From: Bacteroidales bacterium
Lineage (GTDB): Bacteria; Bacteroidota; Bacteroidia; Bacteroidales; VadinHA17
Length of the DNA: 64,000 nt
Reading direction: 5' to 3'
NCBI GenBank assembly: GCA_003142255.1
Contig: PLLO01000008.1
Location: 1-64,000 of the forward strand
Both the position numbers and the translations under genes were made by a program. Numbering within the stretch: the stretch's first letter is position 1; each line of letters opens with the position of its first letter. This document shows, one piece after another, positions 26,757-36,175 of the stretch. The notes under the pieces were generated by a model. It ran no database searches. It was not told the DNA's origin and saw only the letters and a list, made by a program, of their open reading frames with translations.

Positions 26757-27890
26757 ATGAATTATATGCGGCCTGCCATATTGTTTTTATTCATGCTGAT
26801 CCTTGCTGGTTGTGTCACAAGCTACACTCCTGAAAATATTGAGAGTGAGCAGGCTCTTGTAGTTGAAGGGCTCATTACCGACCGGCCGGGACCATATACT
26901 ATAAACTTATCGGTATCAATCCCCCTTTGGAGTGCCAATAAAGCAGTGAGAATGACTGGATGCACGGTCTGGATTACAGATGATGCAAACGGAAGTTATA
27001 CTCTGAAGGAAGGATCCAGGATCGGTTCATACCTTACGGATTCTGCAAACTTCAGGGGAGTTCCCGGAAGGACATATACTCTTCATATAATTACAAACAA
27101 AGGTATGGAAAACCTTAATTATGATTCGTACCCCATGAAGATGGTAGCTGCTCCTCCTGTCGACTCGGTTTATTATGAGAAGAAATTATTCAATCAGAAC
27201 GGCTACGGTATAGTGGAAGGGTGCCAGATATTTCTCAATACTCATGATCCGGCAGGGGAATGCAGGTTTTACAGGTGGGAGTACAATGAAACCTGGGAAT
27301 TCAGCCTTCCTCATAATTATACTGTTCTTAACAGGACATGCTGGATATCACAGAATTCAGAAGGAATACTGATAAAGAACTCTTCATCCCTTGAAAATGG
27401 GAAAATATCACGTTTCCCCATTCTGACAATTTCAAATCCTGTCGACAGGCTGAGCGTGAAATACAGCATACTGGTGAACCAGTTTTCCCTTAATGAGGAT
27501 GAGTTTTATTATTGGGAGAAAATAAAAAATATGACAGAGGCGACAGGCGGGTTTTATGATATCGTACCGGCTTCAATTCCCAGCAATGTTTATTGCCTCG
27601 ACGATGTTACCAAAAAGGTGCTTGGTTATTTCTGCGTCTCCTCCGTGACCTCAAAAAGGATTTTTATCAGGGACTCCTTCAGCGGGGAGAACATGATGTA
27701 CTATAATTGTCCCACTGGAATTTATACGGGGACCACAACCATACCGCGTCTTAATGACTCGCTCTGGGTTATCATTACTTACCCCGATTCTGTCCCTGTT
27801 CAAAGGATCGTGACAAGTAAATTCGAATGTGTATCATGCATCGGGCGAGGATCGGGTACTGAACCTTCTTTCTGGCACGACGATAAATAA
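26757..27890 (+). CDS. DUF4249 family lipoprotein, cassette copy 2, gene C
   Basis: A 377-residue lipoprotein (LILAGC, Cys19) starting five bases after its receptor. It matches copy 1 at ALVVEGLITDRPGPYTINLS, PPVDSVYYEKK, CRFYRWEYNETWEF and VDRLSVKYSILVNQFSLNEDEFYYWE. The C-terminal Cys pair is in CVSCIG. The pairing of one DUF4249 lipoprotein with each receptor fits the idea of a cognate receptor-lipoprotein pair. An ATG three codons downstream is an alternative start. Confidence 0.88.
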   Translation: MNYMRPAILFLFMLILAGCVTSYTPENIESEQALVVEGLITDRPGPYTINLSVSIPLWSANKAVRMTGCTVWITDDANGSYTLKEGSRIGSYLTDSANFRGVPGRTYTLHIITNKGMENLNYDSYPMKMVAAPPVDSVYYEKKLFNQNGYGIVEGCQIFLNTHDPAGECRFYRWEYNETWEFSLPHNYTVLNRTCWISQNSEGILIKNSSSLENGKISRFPILTISNPVDRLSVKYSILVNQFSLNEDEFYYWEKIKNMTEATGGFYDIVPASIPSNVYCLDDVTKKVLGYFCVSSVTSKRIFIRDSFSGENMMYYNCPTGIYTGTTTIPRLNDSLWVIITYPDSVPVQRIVTSKFECVSCIGRGSGTEPSFWHDDK

Positions 27891-27910
27891 AGAACCATCA
27901 CTTCAACTGG

Positions 27911-30076
27911 ATGAAAAAAAATAGCAAACCGGCTTTTCTTATTCTGTTCTTCCTTCTGATCTTTCAGAGTTCATTCGGGCAGGCAAGGATAAATGTGCCG
28001 GATTATATAAGCAGGAAATTCACCAGTTACTGCAAATCAGTTCCCTGGGAGGACGTGTATCTGCATACCGACAGGGATGAATATATTGCCGGTGAAGAAC
28101 TATGGTTTAATGTTTACGCGTTCGACAGGCAGAGCCTGGCAACTTCGCTTAAAAGCCGGCTGGTTTATGTTGAGGTAGTTTCGCCCGATAACAAACAAAT
28201 AATAAAAGCACGGTTTGAGATAAAAAAGGGCTATGGTCCGGGACAGATCCTTTTGCCGGATACGTTAAGCTCAGGATTATATACGATCAGGGCATATACC
28301 GGGTGGATGAAAAATTTCCTTCCCGGAAACTGCTTCACAAAGGATATCAGGATATATAATGCAATCAGCAGCAAACCCTTCAGGGGCATATCAGGGAAGT
28401 ACGGAATAATCAGGGATAGTGCGATTCTTCCCGGTTCAAAAGGGATATCAGTTAAGATAGATAACCATAACCCCGACAGCCTTGAGATCCGGATAAATGC
28501 TGATAAAGATTTCATAAATTCCGGAAATGAGAATGTATTTCTTTTCATAGAGACACGTGGTAATATCAACCTTGCCTGTCCCGAGAAGTTGAATGGAGAA
28601 AATACCAGAATAAAAGTCTCACGCTCTATTCTTATGACGGGGATAAATCATATTACTTTATTTGATCAGAGTATCAATCCGATCTGCGAAAGGTTCATCT
28701 ATTCTGCTGCAAGAGATGAAAAGCAGAAAATATCGGTTAAATCAAAGGATATTTATAAACCCAGGAGCAGAGTTACTCTTGAGATAGATAATGAGGGAGA
28801 ATTTAATGCACTAGCAGGAGGGAACCTTAGCATATCAGTATCTCCTCTGACTGTCGATTCTGCTTCACGGGATATAGGCGGGTACCTTGTGTTCGGATCA
28901 GAATTTGGCGAATTGCCATGGGATATCCTGAAAGACAAAAAAATAGATGAGCTTTCCTCAGATGCTATCGACAGCCTTCTTAACGACCTGAAAAGCAACT
29001 GGATAAGGTGGAGCTCGGTTTTTGCTTCAAATGAAGTTCAATTCAGAAATATACAGGAATCAGAAGATCATTACCTGTCCGGCAAGCTGATAAAAAATGA
29101 TCAGCAGCCTGCACCATTTGGAGAGCCTGTCCTGCTTTCCATTCCCGGCAAGGTGGCGCTCTTTCATTATGCCCTGACAGATTCTGATGGCAATTTCAGC
29201 TTTCCTTTACCTATTGATGAAGAGATGAGAGACATTGTGATTCAACCGGGCAACAGCGCTGGTAATTATAAAATAATTATGGAGACCTCTTTTTCAGACC
29301 TTATTCCGGAAAAAGGAGGTGATGATGTCAACACTAGTCACGCTCCTCCTTCATATATTTCGGAATGGAGCTCTAATTTTCAGGTTGCAAGGATATACGG
29401 GATAACATCAGAAGGAGCTTTTCAGAAACCTCTCTCTTCCCCGCTGCAGGTAAAAAGGTTCTACGGTAAACCTGGACTGGAGATCCGACTTGACGATTAT
29501 CTAAGCCTTCCGGTAATGGAGGAGGTGTTTTTTGAATTGTTGCCACGTGTCATTCTGAAGAACGACAAGTCCGGATATGAGTTGTATATGGTTGACCCTC
29601 TAAGGAACAGGCTCTATAAGGAACAGCCGGTTATGATGGTCAATGGCGTTATTTTTACTGACCCGGCTGTTATTGGCAAAATGGACCCTGCCCTGGTGGA
29701 GAAAATTGACGCTATCCGTGAAAAATATGTCGTTGGAGATTACCAGTTTCCGGGCATTGTGAACGTAATAACAAAATCGACCGATTATAAGAACATGACA
29801 ATCCCTGCCAATGCAGTAAGGATTCCTTATTCTGTTGCTCAGCCGGTGGCATCTTTTAATGCTCCTGATTATTCGACGGAAGTCCTTGGAAACAGCAGGG
29901 TTCCGGATTTCCGGAATACCCTTTACTGGAATCCCTCCGTCAAACCCGGAAATGACGGCAAATACCATGTTGAATTCTGGAGTTCCGATTTTGTTTCTGA
30001 CTACATGATTAAAATAGAAGGTATATCAACTGACGGAAAAACCGTATCCCTTAAAAAGACTATTTCAATCAGGTAA
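27911..30076 (+). CDS. MG2-like plus plug-like exported protein, cassette copy 2, gene D
   Basis: A 721-residue paralogue of the 21116 gene, with the same features: signal (about 1-23), MG2-like block (DVYLHTDRDEYIAGEELWFN near 46-66), middle beta region, plug-like block (PVMMVNGVIFTDPAVIGKM, then GIVNVITKST) and the NTLYWNPSVKPGNDGKY-type ending. Both copies keep the terminal motif and the plug-like helix almost unchanged, while the central 150-450 region varies. It begins 20 bases after gene C and ends the presumed operon. No clear terminator follows. Confidence 0.75.
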   Translation: MKKNSKPAFLILFFLLIFQSSFGQARINVPDYISRKFTSYCKSVPWEDVYLHTDRDEYIAGEELWFNVYAFDRQSLATSLKSRLVYVEVVSPDNKQIIKARFEIKKGYGPGQILLPDTLSSGLYTIRAYTGWMKNFLPGNCFTKDIRIYNAISSKPFRGISGKYGIIRDSAILPGSKGISVKIDNHNPDSLEIRINADKDFINSGNENVFLFIETRGNINLACPEKLNGENTRIKVSRSILMTGINHITLFDQSINPICERFIYSAARDEKQKISVKSKDIYKPRSRVTLEIDNEGEFNALAGGNLSISVSPLTVDSASRDIGGYLVFGSEFGELPWDILKDKKIDELSSDAIDSLLNDLKSNWIRWSSVFASNEVQFRNIQESEDHYLSGKLIKNDQQPAPFGEPVLLSIPGKVALFHYALTDSDGNFSFPLPIDEEMRDIVIQPGNSAGNYKIIMETSFSDLIPEKGGDDVNTSHAPPSYISEWSSNFQVARIYGITSEGAFQKPLSSPLQVKRFYGKPGLEIRLDDYLSLPVMEEVFFELLPRVILKNDKSGYELYMVDPLRNRLYKEQPVMMVNGVIFTDPAVIGKMDPALVEKIDAIREKYVVGDYQFPGIVNVITKSTDYKNMTIPANAVRIPYSVAQPVASFNAPDYSTEVLGNSRVPDFRNTLYWNPSVKPGNDGKYHVEFWSSDFVSDYMIKIEGISTDGKTVSLKKTISIR

Positions 30077-30114
30077 CATTTTTAATCAGGAAGGGGACGT
30101 TCCCGGAAAAATGT

Positions 30115-30150
30115 TAAATTTGATATGTTCATGGCGGTCAGCTATGAACA
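30115..30150 (+). promoter_or_regulatory. Candidate -7 box and short inverted repeat upstream of the GH3 gene
   Basis: TAAATTTG at 30115-30122 fits TAnnTTTG. Right after it, TGTTCAT (30126-30132) and ATGAACA (30144-30150) form a perfect 7-base inverted repeat with an 11-base spacer. No good -33 TTG is placed. The repeat could be an operator or a small hairpin in the leader. Confidence 0.3.
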
Positions 30151-30192
30151 AGCTTATTTAAACAGGTTTCTGTTTATTAATATTAATGAAAT

Positions 30193-32349
30193 ATGAAGAA
30201 GATTAATTTGCTTGTTGTACTGGTGTCTTTCCAGTTGATAACATACGGCCAGACTTATCCATTCCGCAATACCAGTCTTCCGGAAGATGCACGTATTAAA
30301 AATCTCATCTCCCTTATGACACCAGATGAGAAATTAAACTGCCTTTCCACAAGGTTTGCAATTCCCCGTCTGGGAATATCCGGAACTCATACCATTGAGG
30401 GACTGCATGGTCTTGCCTACAGCGGCCCTGCAAACTGGGGCGTCAGGGGACCCAAGGCTTCGCCAACGACTACATTTCCTCAGTCAATCGGCCTTGCGGC
30501 TACATGGGATCCCGATCTTTTGCAGCAGGTTGCTGATCAGGAGGCAACGGAGTGCCGCTACCTGGCACAGAATAAAAAATTCGGTACGGCAGGACTCATC
30601 GTGTTTGCTCCCAACGCCGACATGGGAAGGGATATCCGGTGGGGCAGGACAGAAGAGTGCTACGGAGAAGATCCTTTTCTGAACGGAACCCTCGTGACTG
30701 CCTATGTAAAGGGATTGCAGGGGAGTGATAAAACCTACTGGAAAACAGCTTCCCTTATGAAGCATTTCCTTGCAAACAGTAACGAAAATAACCGCGCATA
30801 CAACAGCTCTGATTTCGATGAACGCCTATTTCGGGAATACTATTCCTACGCTTTTTTCAAAGGTGTTACGGAAGGCGGGTCCCAGGCTTTCATGGCTGCC
30901 TACAATAAGTATAATGGAATTCCCTGTACTGTTAACCCGGTCCTTAGGAACGTCACCATGAACGATTGGGGTTTGAGAGGAATTATCTCAACTGATGGAG
31001 GAGCTTTCAAGCAACTGCTTACCACCCATGCATATTATCCCTCGTTGGCTGTTGCTGCGGCAGAGTGCCTGAAGGCGGGCATTACAATGTTCCTTGATGA
31101 TTACAGGGCGTCAGTGAAAGAGGCTCTTGACAAAGGACTGATAACTGAAAAGGATATTGACGATGCCATTTACGGGAACCTGAGGGTTATGCTGAAGCTT
31201 GGAATGCTTGACGACTCACCTGAGAATCCATATGCGGCAATCGGAATATCCGATACCATTCCGCCATGGACAAAACCGGAAGCAAAAGAGCTTGCAAGAA
31301 AAACAACGGCCGAATCGATAGTTTTGCTTAAGAATGAAAACAGACTTCTCCCTCTTCAGAAAGAAAAGATAAAATCGATTGCTGTAATTGGTCCATCCGC
31401 AAATATGGTTATTTCAGACTGGTACGCCGGCACGCCACCTTACAAGATCTCAATACTCAAAGGAATAAGGAACGCCCTTGGTGATAATGTGACGGTAAAA
31501 TTCGCTATGAGCAATAAAGCCGATTCGGCAATTATTGCTGCAAAACAGTGCGATGCTGCAATTGTCTGCATCGGCAACCACCCGTTAAGCTATGGTCTGG
31601 GCTGGGGAGTAAGCCATGTTCCGAGTGACGGCCGCGAAGATGTAGACCGGCAGGCAATCTCAATCGAGCAGGAAGACCTTGTGAAGCTGGTGATGACTGC
31701 CAATCCGAAGACTATTCTTGTAATGGTCTGCAGTTTTCCTTATTCAATCAACTGGTCTAAGGAGCATGTCCCGGCAATCCTCCAGGTTAGCCAGTCAAGC
31801 CAGGAGCTAGGCAACGGTATGGCTGATGTCATTTTTGGGAAGGTAAGCCCGGCTGGCAGGCTGGTGCAGACATGGATTTCTTCAATTGACCAGATACCAC
31901 CGATACTTGATTACAATATCAGGAACGGAAGGACCTATATGTATTTTAAAAATGTTCCGTTGTTCCCGTTCGGTTATGGACTGACATACACCGATTTCAA
32001 ATATTCAGGGTTAAAAACCGATAAGAATAGTATCACTAAGGATGAGGTGGTTAATGTATCGTTCACCTTGCAAAATACCGGTAATTTTGACAGTGATGAA
32101 GTGGCACAGCTGTATGCTTCGTTCCCCGATTCCAAGGTTGAAAGACCCGCAAAGGCACTTAAAGGATTCAAACGCATACCGGTTAAGAAAGGGGAGTCTG
32201 TAACTGTGACTATCCCGGTTAAAGCATCTGACCTCACATACTGGGATGCAGCTGGAAAGTCATGGGTGCTTGAACAAGGCAGGATAAACCTGTCTGTTGG
32301 ATCATCATCATCCGATATAAGGCTGAAGGGAGTGATAACGGCAAGGTAG
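30193..32349 (+). CDS. GH3 family glycoside hydrolase
   Basis: A 718-residue exported enzyme (signal about 1-20) with the GH3 layout: a TIM-like domain about 25-340, an alpha/beta sandwich domain about 360-570, and a C-terminal FnIII-like domain about 610-715. The nucleophile Asp268 is in GIISTDGG. Substrate-binding KHF is at 190-192, preceded by NADMGRDIRWGRTEECYGEDP. It resembles GH3 beta-glucosidases and beta-xylosidases, and the specificity cannot be settled by eye. It lies 116 bases after the receptor cassette on the same strand, so it may or may not serve it. Confidence 0.92.
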   Translation: MKKINLLVVLVSFQLITYGQTYPFRNTSLPEDARIKNLISLMTPDEKLNCLSTRFAIPRLGISGTHTIEGLHGLAYSGPANWGVRGPKASPTTTFPQSIGLAATWDPDLLQQVADQEATECRYLAQNKKFGTAGLIVFAPNADMGRDIRWGRTEECYGEDPFLNGTLVTAYVKGLQGSDKTYWKTASLMKHFLANSNENNRAYNSSDFDERLFREYYSYAFFKGVTEGGSQAFMAAYNKYNGIPCTVNPVLRNVTMNDWGLRGIISTDGGAFKQLLTTHAYYPSLAVAAAECLKAGITMFLDDYRASVKEALDKGLITEKDIDDAIYGNLRVMLKLGMLDDSPENPYAAIGISDTIPPWTKPEAKELARKTTAESIVLLKNENRLLPLQKEKIKSIAVIGPSANMVISDWYAGTPPYKISILKGIRNALGDNVTVKFAMSNKADSAIIAAKQCDAAIVCIGNHPLSYGLGWGVSHVPSDGREDVDRQAISIEQEDLVKLVMTANPKTILVMVCSFPYSINWSKEHVPAILQVSQSSQELGNGMADVIFGKVSPAGRLVQTWISSIDQIPPILDYNIRNGRTYMYFKNVPLFPFGYGLTYTDFKYSGLKTDKNSITKDEVVNVSFTLQNTGNFDSDEVAQLYASFPDSKVERPAKALKGFKRIPVKKGESVTVTIPVKASDLTYWDAAGKSWVLEQGRINLSVGSSSSDIRLKGVITAR

Positions 32350-32362
32350 GACCTTTACATTT

Positions 32363-33361
32363 TCAGGCACCGGCTACAACCAGCAATGCAAGCCCTGCCA
32401 GATATGCGAGGAACATCAGCAATATTAGGGTGCTTACAGGTTTAGTCGCGCCCTTGAATTCATTCCAGATAAATACGCCCCAGAAGGCTGCAATGAGTGT
32501 GGCTCCCTGGCCGAGACCGTATGAAATGGCAAAACCTGCTTTACCGGAGGCAAGGATGCTCATTGCCATTCCGATGTTCCAGATGACCCCTCCGAAAATT
32601 CCTGTAAGATGAACGCCAAAGCTTCCTGCAGTATAATCCTTGAAAGATAAAGGAGCTCCCTCTATCGGCTTCTTCATAAGCAAATAGTTGAAGAGAAAAT
32701 TGCTTACGAATACACCTATTGCAAAGAAAAAGAGCGCCGTATACGGGGTGAGCTTGCCCGGTTCAGGAGAAGCGAAATCTGTCGCCATTGAGCTTGCCAC
32801 AAAACGGTAGAATAGCGACATAAGTACTCCGGCAGCCACCGACAACATTATCCCTTTGCCTGAGACCTTTTGTTGTGTCACCGAGTGCTTCCTGTAAGCG
32901 ATTGCATCGATTAATATAGCAACTACAATAAGAATCAGACCTGCGAACAGCAAAATGGGATTCCCATGCGGTGCAAATAGATAATTGATTATTACTCCCA
33001 ATGCAAGAGCTATTCCCACACCAACAGGAAATGCAACTGCCATTCCGGCTATCGACATTGCAGCTACAAGCAGTATGTTGGAAGCATTGAATATAACTCC
33101 CCCTATAAGTGAGTTGAGGATATTTTTTCCTCCTGCCTGCGAAATGTCGGTGATAAAGCTTCTTCCCCCTTCTCCATGGCTTCCAAGGGTAAATCCCAGC
33201 AGAAGCGAGAAGAGGACTATTCCGAGAACATAGTCCCAGTAAAAGAGTTCAAAGCGCCATGATTTGCCGGCCAGCTTCTGGGTGTTCCCCCATGAGCCCC
33301 AGCAGAGCATTGTGACGATGCAGAGAATGACTGCGAGTGAGTACGACTGAGGTATAAACAT
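32363..33361 (-). CDS. GRP-family (GlcU/RbsU-like) sugar transporter
   Basis: A 332-residue inner-membrane protein with ten predicted helices, in two five-helix halves. The N-terminus FIPQSYSLAVILCIVTMLCW and the GSWGNTQKL that follows match the glucose/ribose porter family of the DMT superfamily. GIALALGVIINYL and SYGLGQGATLIAAFWGVFIW are similar hydrophobic turns in the two halves. The neighbours (ribokinase and a nucleoside hydrolase-type lipoprotein) favour ribose as substrate. It ends the minus-strand operon, 14 bases from the convergent GH3 stop, and lies 136 bases after the fusion gene with a hairpin cluster between. Confidence 0.82.
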   Translation of the reverse strand: MFIPQSYSLAVILCIVTMLCWGSWGNTQKLAGKSWRFELFYWDYVLGIVLFSLLLGFTLGSHGEGGRSFITDISQAGGKNILNSLIGGVIFNASNILLVAAMSIAGMAVAFPVGVGIALALGVIINYLFAPHGNPILLFAGLILIVVAILIDAIAYRKHSVTQQKVSGKGIMLSVAAGVLMSLFYRFVASSMATDFASPEPGKLTPYTALFFFAIGVFVSNFLFNYLLMKKPIEGAPLSFKDYTAGSFGVHLTGIFGGVIWNIGMAMSILASGKAGFAISYGLGQGATLIAAFWGVFIWNEFKGATKPVSTLILLMFLAYLAGLALLVVAGA

Positions 33362-33403
33362 GTTTTAAAAGATAAAAGATAAAAGTAAAAAGATAAAAGT
33401 AAT

Positions 33404-33490
33404 CCAAAAGAATCCCCTCCTGGGAGATCGGAGTGTAACGGAGATTCCGCGATAGCGGAAGCTTGTCCGCCAACCGGCGGAGGTCTGGGG
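33404..33490. repeat. Hairpin cluster, intergenic repeat
   Basis: Two perfect small stems lie side by side: TTCCGC-GATA-GCGGAA (33445-33460) and TCCGCC-AACC-GGCGGA (33466-33481). They are flanked by AATCCCCTCC on the left and GGTCTGGGGTGGG on the right, which pair loosely. The AT-rich edge toward the transporter repeats a GATAAAAG-type unit several times. It resembles palindromic intergenic repeats common in Bacteroidota and may stabilise or terminate the upstream transcript. Confidence 0.55.
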
Positions 33491-33497
33491 TGGGTTT

Positions 33498-36047
33498 CTA
33501 TTCAAATGAGAATTTATAATTGTCGCTCTTTTTTGGTTCTGTTTTAAATATAAGTGCTTCTGAAATATAAACATTCGTCCCGGCTGATTCGGATCTCTTT
33601 TCTCCGTTTACTACTATTTTTACGGAGTGCGTTCCCGGTTTCAGGCCGAAGGCATGCCAGATGCTGACATCCATATGCTGCTGGTTACTGAAATTATAAT
33701 AAGTATCAATAGTCCGGTGAAGAGCGCCATCCAGATAAATATCAGCTTTCCCTCCATCGGCCACCCAATTGCCGGTGATGGATATGCCTGATCCCTTAAA
33801 AGTTATCTGAATCTCATCGCCTTTTTTCCCCGAAACAATCCATTTTGCATTTTTGCCGGCAGGTACATCCTGGTTCTTCCATTTTCCCGTTAATTTAATA
33901 GCAGCATTGTCAAAGACAGAGATCCTGCTGTCGAAAACAAGATTGGGAAATGAAACCTCAAGATCAGGGGGAACCGGCTGCCGGATTTTAATTTTAATTT
34001 TCTTTCCGGAGACAATTCCACCGCTCTCATTTATAAATCCAAGAGCATAATTATAAGTGCTCTCCACAGCTTTATTGAATGAATAATTTGTATTGATAAA
34101 GATTGATTCGCTTATTGCTTCAATGCCTTTTCTCATGTTTTCCGGAAGATTACTGAACCCAATCAAAACACCCAGAACCGCAAGGGCATTGGACGGATTG
34201 CAGTCAGAGTCCTGTCCGCAGCGTGTTGTGATCTCCAGTGTTTTCAGCGGATCTCCATTGCCGTAGAGCAGTCCCATTACAATATATGCGCCATTCAGCT
34301 TGGCATCAATATTGAACGGATCGCCGGCACCACATATATCAACATCTCCCCATTTTGCCTCTAGGTCCTTCCAGGCCGATCTCCAGTCATCAGGATAATG
34401 TCGATGCAGTTTTATGACATCTCTGATTGTTCTGGAGTAGTCACTCTCCTCCGGAATCGATTTCAGCGCATTTTCGATTATGAGATTAATATCCTTTTCA
34501 AAAAAAGCCTGTGAATAAAGTGCAGCAACAAATATTCCGCCATATACTCCGTCGCCATAATTCATTATATGCCCTATCCTGCCGGCAATTGCTGATGCTT
34601 TCACAGGCATTCCCGGGCACATGAAGCCGATATAGTCGGCCTCTATCTGGAAATCTATGTCGTCGGCGTGGAAGTTATACTCAGGGTTTCCGGATAATGG
34701 CGCGAATATGCTATCATAATAATTCTTGCGGGCCTGCATGTTGGCGTGCCAGAGCGGGTATCCGGCTTTGGCGAACATCTCCTGGAATTTCTTTGCCGGA
34801 GCATCAACTCCGAACCTGTCCATCGACATCAGGAAAGTAAGCTGAACATAGAGATCATCCTGCCAGAGGCTTCCTTTTATATCGGAAGGTTTCCACCTGA
34901 TGGAATCTTCGAAAGTTTTCTGCAATGCATGAAACTCGGTAGGGGCTCCATAGGTAACGCCGATCATCTTGCCAGCCCAGCCGCCGGCAATCTTGTCCCT
35001 TAGTACGCCGGCATCTATCTTAAGGAATTCATCAACCGTGGCTTCAGATGAATGAGGAATCGGGACATGCATCATACGTGCCTCGATAAAATCAGCAATC
35101 TCATTTGCCGGAACTTTCATTACCACGTAAGAGTGTTTCCCGGCCGGGTTATCCTCCCATGTGTTGCTGCCATCGGAACTTACTTTGATAGTACCATGAA
35201 CAGTATTGAAAAATTTCTCGGTTCCGTAAACAGAGATAAGAGCTGCTGTCTCGTCCCAACTCATCCTTCCGTATTTGTCCTCCTGCGAAAGCGGCAGGCT
35301 TATTCTGAAGACATCCCTCACTGGACTATTTTTAATACCGGCAGCAACGAGCTTAAGTCCGGTCTTGATTTCCTTGCCGGTCTCGAAGCCAGTAAAGGTT
35401 ATTTCACCCGGCCAGTTTTCAAATACATATTTCGATGAAGCTGAATCGATAAAAATATTGAACTCCCGGCCTTTGGGAAACCATCCAGCCATGGAAACAA
35501 GCTTCCCTACCTTCTTTTCGATGAGTTCCCTTCCTGTGAAGCCGCTGATTTCATCGGGCTGCGATTTAAGCAGATTGCAGAGATTGGTAAGAAACCCGAC
35601 AGTGACAATGGTGACACTTTTATCAGGCTGGGCATTCAGCACCTTCCTGTAAACAGTAACTGCATCGGGAGCTTCTGAAGTTGATTTTATCCTGTGCGGG
35701 TATTTTGCGATAATAGAATCGGGCCAGTGCTGTGCAGCGCCCATATCTGCTCCGGCCGTTTTAGGTGAACCAGTTGGAATATCCGGTCTGCCGAAATATG
35801 TATTGATGACATCAATTGAAGGAACAACCAGTTCGTTCTTGTTGGAAGCAACAGTTGCAAGTATCTCAGCTTTGCCGCTATCGGCCATCGCATGAAGGAA
35901 TGCGAGCGCCCCTACATCGTCATAATCGGGTCCCATGTCGGTATCGAATATGATCTTTACAGTTTGATTTAGCTGTTTTCCAGATTGGTTTATGCAACCT
36001 GAGAAAGGTAGCAAACTTATTGAAAAAATAATTAATAGTTGTCTCAT
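33498..36047 (-). CDS. Lipoprotein fusing nucleoside hydrolase, ADP-ribosylglycohydrolase-like and C-terminal beta-sandwich domains
   Basis: An 849-residue lipoprotein (LLPFSGC, Cys18). Residues about 30-330 are an inosine/uridine-type nucleoside hydrolase: IIFDTDMGPDYDDVGAL holds the calcium-binding Asp set. Residues about 345-680 resemble ADP-ribosylglycohydrolase: LRDKIAGGWAGKMIGVTYG, the metal-binding-type QDDLYVQLTFL, and the C-terminal CGQDSDCNPSNALAVLGVL. Residues about 700-849 form a beta-sandwich that may bind ligand. The nucleoside hydrolase half should release ribose from nucleosides; the second half could cleave ADP-ribose or a related glycoside. It lies between ribokinase and the GRP transporter, so released ribose would be taken up and phosphorylated. 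A role in nucleotide salvage is inferred. Confidence 0.85.
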   Translation of the reverse strand: MRQLLIIFSISLLPFSGCINQSGKQLNQTVKIIFDTDMGPDYDDVGALAFLHAMADSGKAEILATVASNKNELVVPSIDVINTYFGRPDIPTGSPKTAGADMGAAQHWPDSIIAKYPHRIKSTSEAPDAVTVYRKVLNAQPDKSVTIVTVGFLTNLCNLLKSQPDEISGFTGRELIEKKVGKLVSMAGWFPKGREFNIFIDSASSKYVFENWPGEITFTGFETGKEIKTGLKLVAAGIKNSPVRDVFRISLPLSQEDKYGRMSWDETAALISVYGTEKFFNTVHGTIKVSSDGSNTWEDNPAGKHSYVVMKVPANEIADFIEARMMHVPIPHSSEATVDEFLKIDAGVLRDKIAGGWAGKMIGVTYGAPTEFHALQKTFEDSIRWKPSDIKGSLWQDDLYVQLTFLMSMDRFGVDAPAKKFQEMFAKAGYPLWHANMQARKNYYDSIFAPLSGNPEYNFHADDIDFQIEADYIGFMCPGMPVKASAIAGRIGHIMNYGDGVYGGIFVAALYSQAFFEKDINLIIENALKSIPEESDYSRTIRDVIKLHRHYPDDWRSAWKDLEAKWGDVDICGAGDPFNIDAKLNGAYIVMGLLYGNGDPLKTLEITTRCGQDSDCNPSNALAVLGVLIGFSNLPENMRKGIEAISESIFINTNYSFNKAVESTYNYALGFINESGGIVSGKKIKIKIRQPVPPDLEVSFPNLVFDSRISVFDNAAIKLTGKWKNQDVPAGKNAKWIVSGKKGDEIQITFKGSGISITGNWVADGGKADIYLDGALHRTIDTYYNFSNQQHMDVSIWHAFGLKPGTHSVKIVVNGEKRSESAGTNVYISEALIFKTEPKKSDNYKFSFE

Positions 36048-36093
36048 AATACATTGATATATAATTAAATATGTATCTCAGCCTGCCTTTAAC

Positions 36094-36175
36094 TGCCCCC
36101 CGACCCCCCTGAAGGGGGGCTGAAATCCAAATCTTAGATGGATTTAAAGTCCCCTTTAGGGGATTTAGGGGTCAA
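36094..36175. repeat. G/C-run palindromic intergenic repeat, copy 1
   Basis: Stems seen are CCCCCC-TGAA-GGGGGG, AAATCCA with TGGATTT, and CCCC-TTTA-GGGG, followed by GATTTAGGGG. The reverse complement of 50434-50505 aligns closely, so the two form one family. The right end runs into the ribokinase gene, whose last residues (Asp-Pro and the stop) are encoded by the repeat. Confidence 0.75.

Larger units (their letters stand above)
16522..30076 (+). repeat. Tandem duplication of a four-gene receptor cassette
   Basis: Two copies in the same order and orientation: 16522-23272 and 23305-30076. Gene lengths match closely (236/234, 911/910, 375/377 and 718/721 residues). The duplicated proteins are clearly homologous along their length, with the receptor plug regions nearly identical in long stretches, but the DNA has diverged. 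This is therefore an old duplication rather than an assembly artefact. Gaps within and between copies are 4 to 32 bases, consistent with one eight-gene transcript. Confidence 0.9.

Noticed and set aside
16522-30076. FecR anti-sigma and ECF sigma partner for the STN receptors
   Set aside because: I looked for both next to the receptors on both strands and found none; the four genes of each copy have no sigma or anti-sigma pattern.
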